A stretch of 64,000 nucleotides of DNA from Varanus komodoensis (taxonomy: Eukaryota; Chordata; Lepidosauria; Squamata; Varanidae). Positions 49,003 through 58,504 of the stretch are shown here, in pieces. The notes beneath the pieces were generated by a model. The model was given only the letters and a program-made list of their open reading frames with translations. It did not search any database and was not told the DNA's origin. How positions within the stretch are numbered: position 1 is the first letter of the stretch; every line of letters begins with the position of its first letter. The stretch lies in the NCBI RefSeq assembly GCF_004798865.1, contig NW_025336010.1, positions 3,354,897-3,418,896 on the forward strand, in the 5' to 3' direction. The translations under genes and the position numbers were made by a program.

Positions 49003-52000
49003 GTGAGGACGCCCCCAGGTTGCGGGGAGGTTGTGGGGGGGTCAGCAAGCACGGAGGCAGATGGGAGCTGGTGGCCTTCTGCCTGGCCCCGTGGGGTGCG
49101 TTTGTGCGGGAGGCGCGGAATGGGCGGGATGCCTCGGAGGATGTGCAGATTGCTTTTTGTTGTGGCGGGTCAGATGAGCCCAGCTGCCCCAACTGCCCCA
49201 ACTGCCCCTTTGCCGGCCCAGAGGGACGCCCCCCGCCACTCCTTCGGTTCAGCCACGACTTGCTTCCAGTCACGTAGGTAAAGTTTCCAGCGATTCTCTT
49301 CAGCCTCCGTTATTCAGTTATCGGACGGCCAGTGCATGCCCAGGTTCCCTTCCTGCCGTGGGGCTGGAGGGCTGCGAGTGGGTGGGCGCCTCTCGGCCTT
49401 GCAGGGCTGCTCTGCAGATAGCTAAGAAGCAGCTGGGAAACGGGCCACTAAAGGGGGTGGTTCTTTTTTTTAGGTGGCTGGGAAACTTTGGAAACCAAGC
49501 CATGCAAGCCCCACCCAGTCACAGTCTTGGGTGGGGACTGGGGAGACCCGGGTTCAAATCCCCACGTAGCACATGGGGTGACTTTGAGCCAGGCAGCGAC
49601 TCTCAGGCTAACCTCCCTCACAGGTCTGTTGTGAGGACAAGGGGGAGTGGAGGAATGTTTCTGCAGCTTTGGGTTCTCTGCAGGAAGAGGGAAGTTCGGC
49701 CTGAGCAGCCCTCCATCCGAGCACTCCCCCCTGAAAGCCAAGGCTTCGGTGCTCGAAGGGGCTGGCGTGCTCCCAGCAGCTGCCTCCCTGGAGTGCCAGA
49801 TCAGGCCGACCGGAGGCTCGTCTCACGATTGGGTTGGGGTGGCAGAAGGCGACTCCCTGGCAGCTGGATCTTCCTCAGCACAGGCAGCCAGCCAGTCTAA
49901 GAGGAGCAAAGCACGTCTTGTGCCCTCCCCCCCACTTTGTCCTCCAAGAGAGTGAACTGATTGAAGGAGCAGCCACTGCACCCCCCCCCCGCCATTGCCA
50001 TCAGAAGCCCTCGCTTCTCATGGCCAGCCTTGGGTGACGGGGTGTAAGAACAGCTGAGGCCGAGAGCAGCCTCTCCTATTCCGGGGCGCTTCAGAAGTCT
50101 TTTACTCCAGAAGTGAAAGCCCCCCTGTCCGAACCCTGCCCGTTGAAAAGGACAGACTGATCAGGAACGGGTGCAGGAGACGTGCGGCCATGAGCAGGTG
50201 AGGGTGGACTTGCTGGCATGGGGTATTTGGGGGAAGCAGAGTGCAGGGAATGAATCCAGGGAGCAGAAGCAGTGGGCGATCAGAAAAGCTGGCGTGGGGA
50301 CCAGAAGCCGGGGTGTTGGATGGCAAACAGAGGGGCTGAGTGGGAGAGAGAGGACCAAATGGTCATGGAAAGCAACACGCAGCCCTCAAGGGACTTCCGG
50401 CTCTCTTGGTGCTCTCAGATATGTTCACAGAACACACTGGGGCCGAGTGCGTGTGCTTTTCAGCCCTAATTCGAGCTAGTGGACTGGGAGAGATGAGGTC
50501 CTGTCTCCCTCTGTTCTGCAGGCAGCTATGAGCCAAGATAGCTAAATAAAAGGCCAGTTCTCAGATTCAGATAACCCAAGAGGCCCCAGTTGGGGCTTGA
50601 ATATTCAACAGCTGTGACCCCATCATGGCTTATTCTGTGAATCCCAGTTGCTGGAAAGGCGGGAGAGATGGGGTTGCTATCCTGTGGCCTTTATTTAGTC
50701 CCGCACATGTTTACATGGGGAAAAATCGTACAGTTCCCGTTGTTGCACAGCCCGCTAGGGAATGCTGGATGTCGCAGGCCACTTTTCTGTCTGAGCATGC
50801 ACAGAATTGTGCCCTTAAGCATCTGGTCGGCCCCTGTGGGAAATCAGATTCGGATCACCCTGTTGGTTTGAACCTGGAAGCTTCTTAATAAGACCTCAGG
50901 TGCTCCTCAAAGTGCTTTGCTTTGCACATCTCCCCGGAGGCTTTTCAATGGCGGTGTTTACGTTCCAGCCAGGGCTGTGCAGGTCCAAGCCACCTGCGAA
51001 CCGTTTGCCGCTTGGTGCCCTGATCGGGGGCAACTCGGCCTTTGCCTGGGCTGGGTGTTTACTTCTGCCGGTCGGTCTGGGCACAGGTGGCCATGGCTGT
51101 TCCGCTGCTGCGGCAGGTTAGGGCAAGCTGAGGGATCTGCCCTTCAGGGACGAGCAGAGAGAACTACAGTCATCTTTGCAAATCGCTCAGAGGTTCCCTG
51201 AACAGCCATGGGGTTGGAGGTTGCATGTACCTGTGGGACTGTCATGGGGCCCCACATCAGCAGAGAAGCTGCAATGCAGCATGAATCCCGAGGCAGGGCC
51301 AATTCAGGACAAGTGGGGGTGGCCTGAGCAGCCGGGCTGCAGTGGGACGGTGCTGAAGACACATCCCTCAGCCAGGCCAGTCGGCCCTTGTGCACAGCCA
51401 CCCTCTCGCTCACCCCGCCGGGCAGCAAGACGCACCGGAGGGCCGTGTCCAGGGACACCTCGCCTCTGGATAACAGGCACCGAAGCAGAGCTGCTGCAAA
51501 GGGCCCACACTTCTGCCTGCGTGTGTGTGAGCGCTTAGAGCAGCCTCCCCAACCTGGAGGGGACGGGGCTCCGACACCATCATCCCCAGCCAGCAATTCA
51601 CATCGCCGTTCAGCACACCTGGGGGGTGCCAGAAGGGGGAAAGCTGCTCTAGACCCATCTTCCCCATCCTAGTACCTCCAGAAGAGTAGAACTGGTGCTG
51701 ATGGGAGTTGTAGTCCGTCAGGCCCAGAGGGCACCAGGCTAGAGGTTAGCTAGTGGTGACGGAACAGCACGGCCTTGGCATTAGCACGGCCACGGTGTCC
51801 CGTGGAAATGTTCTTCCTACAAAGGTGTCGGGCGCCATGAGTGAGGCGCTCCTTCAACTGGCCAACAGCAGCCCAAGCCCACCTCTCCGCCTGCAAGGCT
51901 GTTCCCCAGCTGGTCTCGTCGTGCTGGTCGGGGACCCAGGCAGGATGCGGGGGGGATGCCGCAGGACCCCGTTGAGCCTGCACAAAGGGCCGGCCAGAGC

Positions 52001-55000
52001 CCTTCGAGCGGAGGGCATCGTCGGAATAGCTTTGCAGGAAGTGCCCCCCGGTGGGCGGGTGGGGTGGGGTGGGGTGGCCACTGGGTGGTGTGCAGGCACC
52101 ACACTGATTCTGTGCTCTGCTCTCCCCTCCCCCAGTCCTGCGGTGGATGACGGCTGGACCGCCTGAAGGAGGTAAGCACAGTCTGGGCAAAGGCGTGACG
52201 AGGCTTCTGCCTGTTGCCAGGGACTAAGATTCAGGGCCCCAGAGCCCCCCCCCCCCCCGACCAGATGGTCAGCCTGTGGGGCAGCAGAATATTTGTGCCT
52301 CCCACCTTCCAGGTGTGGCCCCAGTCCAAATCTTCCTTCAGCCGCCATTTGCAATGCAAACAGAGGTCAAGATTTCGAATGTTGCTATGTGTTCAGTGCC
52401 CGTGTATCGGTTAGTGTGGCCGTACAGTGACCCGGTCAGGTAGGCCGGTATTAGCATCCTCAAGCCCCAGCATGGAGTGGGAGGTGGAAACTCTGGTAGC
52501 AGAGCTGCTACCGTGTTTCAGTTTCTACCCATGGCCACTTGGCCACCACTGCCCCTCCTTCCTTGGGGTGACGTGCCTGCAGATCTGAGCTGACCGCCCG
52601 TCCGGGGCTTTTGCAGTTCGTCTGAGTGCTGCCGGTCACCTGCTCCTGCCGGACTCACTAACCGGCGCGTGTCCGTTCAGAAGGAATCTCCGCAGAGGTC
52701 AAGAGGGAACTCCATCGAAGAAAGTGGGGCTTGCTTCTCCTCGGGCACGTGTAGGATTGCTCTGACCATACGTGTTCTCGGCCAGAGAGCAGCAGCTTTT
52801 CCCTCGGGAGCTTTGCGTGATGTGATTTGTGCAGTGCTTGGAGTTGTCCAGGCAAAGGAATAAGTGGTGGGCTGCACGGTGAGGCTTCATGTCTAACCTC
52901 CGCCTCTTCCTTGACCAGGTGAAGGCCTTCATCACAGAAGACCTCCCTCTCTAGTATCCTTTTTTGTGCTCCGTGCAAGACCTAAGCTAGAAAGGAGAAG
53001 GAGGCCCTTTCCATCCAGAATGCAAGCCTGTTATGGGGGGGGGGGGGAGGGGCGGGTATTGAGGCCAAACGGTGCTTCCATGCTTGAGGCTGATTTATGC
53101 TGACTGATTTCTCTGTGGGGAAAATTAGTGGGATTTTTCTGGAGTTGATCAGAAGCAGCATTAGCTCAGAAGAGCAGTGACTGAGCAAGGAAGAGATCCT
53201 GGCGCCCAGGTGGCAGCTCGATGAAAGTGCTCACACAGCGCACATCTGCGGTGAGGGAGGCCAAGTCTGTGCTGGGCGTGATGCAAAAGGACCTGAAAAC
53301 AAAACCGCCAACGTCACAGGGCCCTGGTAAAAATCTACGGTGCGACTGCACCTAGAATGCGGCGTGACGCTCTGGTGCCCTAAAAAGGGATATTGTAGAG
53401 CTGGGAAACGTGCAGAGAAGGGCAACAGAAATGATGGAGGGATTGGAGCAGCTTCCTCATAAAAGCTTACAACAGCTGGGATCGTTTTGCCTAGAAAAAA
53501 AGACAAGGGGAGGCATGATAGAGGTGGACCAAATTAAGCATGGTAAGGTGGGTGGGGGAGAGACACTGGTCTCCCTTGCCCTTAGTACTGGAACCCAGCA
53601 GGGTCATCCCATGCAGCTAAATGGCAGGAGATCTGAGACAGAGAAAGGGAAGTCCGCCGTCGACGGCACGTGGCTAAACTATGGAATCCACTTCCGCGTG
53701 GTGCAGTGACGGCCACAGTGTGGGAGGCTTTCAAGGGGCTTGACATTCCGGGAGGAGGAGGCCAGCCGCAGGAGCTTCCAGGATTCTTCTCGGCTCTGCA
53801 TGACCTCCAGGATCGGAGGTGGGATTCCCACATGGAACAATTTCTGGGGGATGAGGTGGGGGGTGCGGTTGCACCCATGTCCCGTTTGTGGGTTCCTTTG
53901 GGCAGCTGCTTGGCCACTGGCTGAACCGAACGCTGGGCTGGAGCGACCCTTACTCTGGCCCAGCAGAGCTTTTCTCACACTTTCAACGTGCTTTCTGCCC
54001 AGGTCGGTCTAGGAGAGGGTGTTGTTTGCACCCTCGAGAGAACATTTTCAGCGTGAGATGGAGGTGTGTGTGCCACTGTATTCCATTGTTCCCCCTGCTG
54101 TGCTGGTCCCCAATATGTTGGATTACAGTTCCCATCATTCTCAGCCAGCATGGCCAGGGATGGTAGGGATTGGCATTCAAAACATCTGGACAGCACCGGG
54201 TTGGGAAAAGCTGGCCCAGCAGACATGGTGCTAACTTCCGAGAGTGGCGCCCCGAGCGCGTGTGCTGGTTATGTGAAATTCATGCGCAGGTGTGACCTGC
54301 CACTTCTGGCTGTCAGTACAAACTGAGCCACCACACGCGTATAGAAACTAGAATTAACGGATGCCGATCAGACCTGCACATTGTGGAGACAGACTGGGCC
54401 TTTCACAGGGATGGAGTCAGTGACTCCAGAGGAATTACCGGATGCTGGTAAAGAGCAGAGAGGACCTCCCAAAGGAGCCCTCTCTGTTTGGAAAACGTGC
54501 CCCAAGGGCTGTCTGCTTTTAAATGCAAACACAGAATGCCATGTTGGGTATGGATCCCAAAAGGGAAAAGGGAGGCATAGAAAGTTAAGAAAGTTACTCC
54601 TCACTTAGTAGAGAAAGCGAAGTCCTTTTCCTTTTGTGAGGAGGCTAAAACTGAAGCACCACTGAATAAGTGGCACATTTAGGAGCAAGGAAGTACTTTG
54701 CTACAAGGGGGCATCCGGGACTTACGGAACTCACTTCCACAGGATGTGGCAACAGCAGCCAGCTTGGATGGCTGTGAAAGGGAACTGGGCACATCTGTGG
54801 GGATCACGTGCTTGGGACAAGCCCGATGGCTTATGCTGCACTGCAGCTCAGAAGCAGCAGGCTGGCACTTTCACAGGCACACCCTGGAGAGGGGCTTTGC
54901 CCTGCAAGTTGCTCTGGGACTGCCCCCTTGGCTGGCCACTGGGAAGCAAGGTGGGCACTTGGCCTGATCCAGCAGGGCCCTTTTTAAATGAAAGGACAGG

Positions 55001-56273
55001 ATAGCACCTCGTGCCAAAAAGATCCATGATACGAAAGGGGACCTCTCCCCAGGCCATGCCTACGTCCTGGCTCCGCTCCTGTGTCTGGAGACGCCTCCTG
55101 GCTTTTTCACCTGCACCAGATTCTCCGGCTGTGCCGGAGAAGTCAGGCTCTGACAGGTCCTGCTGAGTTCCTTAACAGCCGCCCGTAGCCACAACCTTGT
55201 CATGAAACACCTTGCTGGAGCCGACCCCGAGCTGGTGCTGCTCAATTTCAAGTATGATGAGCTGGAGGTGAGTGAGCCCTGGGCGCTTGCACTGCACGAG
55301 TTTAGCCTGCGGCCGTGGGAGCTCAGCACCATCCCGGCAGGTTGCGGCTGTGCGAGGGGCGAGGTCTGTGACAAAATGTGGCACAGAGGATGCGCCTCTT
55401 TCGGGAAGCCCCCCCCCCCCCCCCTCAGCATTTTGCAGCCACTGAACTAGCCCAGTTTGGAGTGAAGACAGGGCTGGCTGCCCCCTTGAAATGTTCTGTG
55501 GCGTCCCCTCTGCTGTGGGTCTGCCTGGCTGTGAACTGACCGCCTGTGCACGGGCATGCAGGGGGGCTGCTTAACCTCCACCGCTCGGTGGCGGGCAGTG
55601 CTGGAGCCCGTGGCCGGCTGGGAGTCTGGCTGGCGGGAGAGGCCTTGCACCCCACTGTACCTTCAGGCCAGCGTGCCCTGAAGCAAAGCCCCCACCCGCA
55701 ACGTCCCTCCCCCCTCCCCCCTCCCCCGCCCCATGGCTTGCAACAACAGCAAGGGTGCTGGGGCGGCCGGGGTGCATAGGACACTGGGAGCTGCGGCGCT
55801 GGTGCCTGCCAAAGCGCAGGATGCATCCCCAGTCCACGGCGGCTGCCTCTAAGGTGCCGCACAGCTTTAAGCGGGCTTCTCCCCTGGAGTCCCGCTGTAA
55901 AGTTGCAGCCAGGCGTTGGAGGGTGAGGGGCAGAGCGGGTGCAGAGGTGCAGATAAAGCACCTGGCGTAGCCGCCGAGAGCCGCCCTGGAGCCAGTCAGC
56001 CCGGCTCGCTGCCGTTTGTGCTCATGGGCCGAGGGTCAAGTCCAGTCTGGTCAGCGGCTCTTTTGGGGCTGGGTTTTGCAGAGAATCCCACTGACCGAGA
56101 TGACCCGGGAAGACATCAACAAGTTGGTGCGAGAGCTGGGATTTTACCGGAAGGAGGCCCCTGATTCACCTGTCCCCAAGGAGTTCCAGTTTGCCCCTGC
56201 CCGACCTCCCTCCAAGGAACCTGGGAGTGAGCATGCCGCCAGCGGAAAAGGGACCAAGGGCGGCGAACTTTAG
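48874..56273 (+). CDS. SELENOM: SELENOM, selenoprotein M, complete 5-exon coding region
   Basis: ER-resident thioredoxin-fold selenoprotein of the Sep15/SelM family, thought to act in redox control and calcium handling (family knowledge). Five plus-strand coding exons (48874-49002, 52136-52171, 52919-52953, 55189-55267, 56082-56273) total 471 nt, giving 156 residues; human has 145. Residues 1-26 are a hydrophobic signal peptide; the active site is C45-G-G-U48, with U encoded by TGA at 52148-52150; then [46 protein letters not shown] and [17 protein letters not shown], all close to human. The end is GGEL where human has HADL, possibly an ER-retention signal. All introns are GT-AG and phases close. 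The start has G at -3 and +4. The SECIS element needed for TGA decoding was not located. Confidence 0.96.
49515..49655 (+). repeat. MIR/CORE-SINE-like copy
   Basis: Contains GACCCGGGTTCAAATCCCCA (tRNA B-box-like), GTGACTTTGAGCCAGGCAGC and CACAGGTCTGTTGTGAGGAC in the standard order. Confidence 0.75.
51536..51745. mobile_element. Two adjacent palindromic MITE-like copies
   Basis: The first (about 51,536-51,651) starts AGAGCAGCCTCCCCAACCTGG and ends with GCTGCTCT, complementary to its start. The second (about 51,670-51,745) is a half copy with GCTGATGGGAGTTGTAGTCC. Confidence 0.65.
52136..52171 (+). CDS. SELENOM: SELENOM exon 2, 36-nt exon with the selenocysteine codon
   Basis: Twelve codons, SCGGURLDRLKE, with TGA at 52148-52150 as selenocysteine. 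Human is TCGGUQLNRLKE. Acceptor CCCCCAG, donor GTAAGC. Confidence 0.96.
52172..52918. other. SELENOM: SELENOM intron 2
   Basis: 747 bases with a 13-base C run at about 52,246; nothing else recognised. Confidence 0.75.
52919..52953 (+). CDS. SELENOM: SELENOM exon 3, 35 nt
   Basis: [11 protein letters not shown] plus the first two bases of a Tyr codon completed by exon 4. Acceptor TGACCAG, donor GTATCC (a weak but canonical GT). Human VKAFVTQDIPFY. Confidence 0.93.
53170..53985 (+). mobile_element. CR1-group LINE, end of ORF2 and 3'UTR
   Basis: Ordered landmarks: AAGAGATCCTGGCGCCCAGG, GTGAGGGAGGCCAAGTCTGT, AAAAAGGGATATTGTAGAGC, AGAAGGGCAACAGAAATGAT, GGAGCAGCTTCCTCATAAAA, GGCATGATAGAGGTGG, CTATGGAATCCACTTCC, GATGACC-like decay and a TTGGCCACTGG end. 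The frame is broken; it is an old 5'-truncated copy. Confidence 0.88.
54090..54225. mobile_element. Palindromic MITE-like repeat copy
   Basis: GGATTACAGTTCCCATCATT and CAGCCAGCATGGCC on the left, AAAACATCTGGACAGCACCG and GGTTGGGAAAAGCTGG on the right. Same family as 33,015-33,135. Confidence 0.7.
54655..54985 (+). mobile_element. CR1-group LINE 3' end, second copy
   Basis: ACGGAACTCACTTCCACAGG, CAGCTTGGATGGCTGTGAAA and GGCCTGATCCAGCAGGGCCC are the CR1 terminal landmarks. It lies in the same orientation as the copy 700 bases upstream; upstream text from about 54,385 may belong to it. Confidence 0.8.
55189..55267 (+). CDS. SELENOM: SELENOM exon 4
   Basis: Completes Tyr and encodes [18 protein letters not shown] then NFKYDELE; human [18 protein letters not shown]. 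Acceptor GCCCGTAG, donor GTGAGT. Confidence 0.96.
55268..56081. other. SELENOM: SELENOM intron 4
   Basis: 814 bases with a 13-base C run near 55,411; nothing else recognised. Confidence 0.75.
56082..56273 (+). CDS. SELENOM: SELENOM exon 5 and stop codon
   Basis: Sixty-three codons from [11 protein letters not shown] to GTKGGEL, then TAG at 56271-56273. The tail after [16 protein letters not shown] is longer and Gly/Lys-rich compared with human EETSDHADL. Acceptor TTTTGCAG. Confidence 0.95.
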   Translation, partial: RIPLTEMTREDINKLVRELGFYRKEAPDSPVPKEFQFAPARPPSKEPGSEHAASGKGTKGGEL

Positions 56274-57410
56274 GTTCGGGTGATCCCGAAAACTGCAGCA
56301 TGTGGGCATGCCACCTCAGTACGCCTGACAAGAACGCCGCCTCTTGCAACCACTGTCAGGGCATCATCTTAGCCAGGATGGGCAGCTGGTGGGCCACAAC
56401 ATCTGGAGGCCACCGCTCATCAGCCCCACTCAGCGCAGCCGGGGTGAGGCCGAGCCTTGCAGAAGGCCGCAAGTTGCCCATCCTGATTTGGATGCTTTCC
56501 AGTATATCTTTGTAACCATGAGGGACAGAAACTTGCTTAAAAGCCTAAGCGGTGGATTCTTTCGTCTTTACCACGTTTGGGGGCTATTCTGGTCTCCCAT
56601 GGCTTACACACATCATAGCACAACAGATCCTGCCATGCACAAAGCACCATGGGCTGAATGCAGTTGGTGCCAAGAGCAGAGAGATGAATGTGTACATGGC
56701 AGAGTCTACAGAATCTTTCTTGCCTTTAAGGCAAATTTCTAGTCCTCATGGTCACAAAAGTACGCATCTAGATGATGCAGGTCAGTCGTCTCAAGAGGCC
56801 AGAAGATTTGCAGTGGGCCGAGTGTGGATCTTCAGCTCTTCAGTCCCAGGTGCCAGCAGAATAACAAGGGAACAGATAATGTGCAAAATCAAAGGAACTG
56901 GGCATTATTCATACTTATGCGGATGGCAGAAGCCATTTTACTTTCAAAACAGTGCAGAGTGCCTGTTGTCCAGGGAATGGGCCTAAAAGCCACATGCAAG
57001 AAGGCGCACCCATGTTCCGGGCACAATAAGCAGGCAGCCCCAATTCCTGTGAGACCAAGCTGGCCCTGGGTGAGCCAGGTCCTGCCGTTGATTGTTCTGT
57101 GGCTGGTCTGCTGAGCTGTGCTGGGTCAGGGGCCTGCAGATCCCGAGAAGCCCACTGGCTTGCGCACCGGCCTCGTCGGCCAGCACACCCGCCCTGCGTC
57201 CAGAAGGAGTCCCCGTAGATTTCCCGCAGCGGTACCCTCATCCGCATGGGACAGCATGAAGCCCTCTGTTGAAAGCTCTTGGTGCCGAGGGTGGATGAGC
57301 AATGTCTCAGCAGGCTTGGGAGGACAGCTGCCTGGAAAACGCTTCAGGGGCCAAGCCTTCATTGACTGTGCATCACCAAACCAAGCCCAGTAAAACCAGT
57401 CATCCATTGT
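56274..57410 (+). other. SELENOM: SELENOM 3'UTR and downstream sequence
   Basis: Starts right after the TAG. A SECIS hairpin is expected here because TGA is read as selenocysteine, but I found no segment with the full RTGA / AA-or-CC loop / GA geometry. There is no AATAAA; the 3' end cannot be placed. Confidence 0.4.
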
Positions 57411-58034
57411 GCTTCTGCGTGTCCGTGCCGCCTTTTTGGGGTTTGGGGTGCTTAGATCCATGAGCTGTTCGACCAGCTTTCCCACTGGGGAGCCCTCCAC
57501 AGAGCCGGCTGCTGCGGCCCCTCCCCCCAGCCCGCATGGCCAGGGCAGCCCCTTGCATGGTGCCCCGGCGGGAGAGCTGCTGCAGCCCCTCAAGGTCAGC
57601 GCATGGGAACGGGGAATGGTGGCCGAGCATCCCACGCTGGCTCCCTTGCAGGCGCTGGTTGACAGTTGCCAAGCCCAGCGCTGCTGCCCTGCCAGTTCTC
57701 ACGTGAGCCCTCCGAGCGCACAGGGGGCACCTCCTGGCCGTGATGGGGCTCCTTTCCCTGCGCCCTCACCAAAGCCAGTCTGGGAGGGCAGGGAAGGCCT
57801 GGCTGGCGTGGGCGAAGGGACGTGGGATGAAGTCAAGCAAAGGGAGCCAGGCCCTGCAGCGCCCTTCTGGGGAATGTTGTCTTTGCATGGCGGGGGGAGC
57901 CCAGGTGCAACAGCGAGGCGGCAGGGACAGCCCTGCCAGGACCCCAGGGAGATGGCGTTTCGGATTGCTCATTACGGGGAAGACGCCAGCAGCCTTCCCC
58001 AGCCGACTGCCTTCCAGATACCAGAGGGCTGAAC

Positions 58035-58150
58035 TGGGGACAAAGTCCCGGGCTCTAGTCCCCACTCAGCTGGCAGGGTGACTCGGCCGGTCACACACTC
58101 TCAGCCAAACCTACCTCACAGGATTGTTGTGATGCCTTGGAGCCAGGTAA
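58035..58150 (+). repeat. MIR/CORE-SINE-like copy
   Basis: AAAGTCCCGGGCTCTAGTCC, CCACTCAGCTGGCAGGGTGA and CCTACCTCACAGGATTGTTG in standard MIR order. Confidence 0.75.
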
Positions 58151-58498
58151 GCCCGTGCAGGTTCCTCCCAAGAGGGGAAAAGTGGGCTCAGCAATGCAGT
58201 GCAGCAGCTGCAGCACACCTGGCGCAGGGCAGGCTCGGGAGGGTGCTGTGGCCACGAGGAGCCCGGAGCCCGGCCTTGCCCTCTCCCGACACGCTCTTCC
58301 ACAAACCAGGAGCTCCTTTGGCCGGGGGGCGGGGGTCCAAGGCACGGACGTCACCCCTTCTGTGAGCCTGAAGTGGCACGGCCCAGGGCAGGTCTGGCGG
58401 CTTGATTCTGCCCCTCGGCCGCAGAAGGGAGGGCTGCTCCCTCGGGTGGGAGAAGAGCTTGTGGCAGAAAGCAGACCGGAGAAGCAGCCTATCCAAAC

Positions 58499-58504
58499 TT
58501 TATT
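58499..58504 (-). terminator. SMTN: Probable SMTN polyadenylation signal AATAAA
   Basis: Canonical hexamer on the minus strand (AATAAAGTTTGG), about 1.8 kb past the SMTN stop codon. I see no other AATAAA on this strand between the stop codon and this point. Confidence 0.55.

Larger units (their letters stand above)
48540..49010 (+). promoter_or_regulatory. SELENOM: SELENOM CpG-island promoter and 5'UTR
   Basis: CpG density rises sharply from about 48,545 and covers exon 1. A (GGC)n run at about 48,788-48,812 lies in the probable 5'UTR. An ER-stress-type TGACGTGG box is at 48,756-48,763. No TATA box is seen. Confidence 0.6.
49003..52135. other. SELENOM: SELENOM intron 1
   Basis: 3.1 kb, with a MIR copy at about 49,515-49,655 and two neighbouring MITE-like copies at about 51,536-51,745. 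Confidence 0.75.
52954..55188. other. SELENOM: SELENOM intron 3
   Basis: 2.2 kb, mostly repeats: a long CR1 end (about 53,170-53,985), a MITE-like copy (about 54,090-54,225) and a second CR1 end (about 54,655-54,985). A 14-base G run lies near 53,035. Confidence 0.75.

Noticed and set aside
48031-49281. 416-codon plus-strand open frame spanning SELENOM exon 1
   Set aside because: The true start is ATG 48,874 with a signal peptide and a GTGAGG donor at 49,003; the open frame continues only because of CpG-rich DNA.
52148-52150. TGA as a stop codon, making SELENOM a pseudogene
   Set aside because: It sits exactly at the Sec position of the conserved CGGU motif, with coding sequence conserved on both sides and all splice sites intact.
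56281-56329. TGAT...TGAC segment just after the SELENOM stop as the SECIS element
   Set aside because: The flanking bases do not pair into the needed helix; only short inner stems form.
56772-56812. Hairpin with ATGA at its foot as the SECIS element
   Set aside because: An eight-pair stem (TGCAGGTC with GATTTGCA) follows ATGA and the inner loop has AA, but the 3' side lacks the GA of the non-canonical quartet and the AA is too far from the ATGA.
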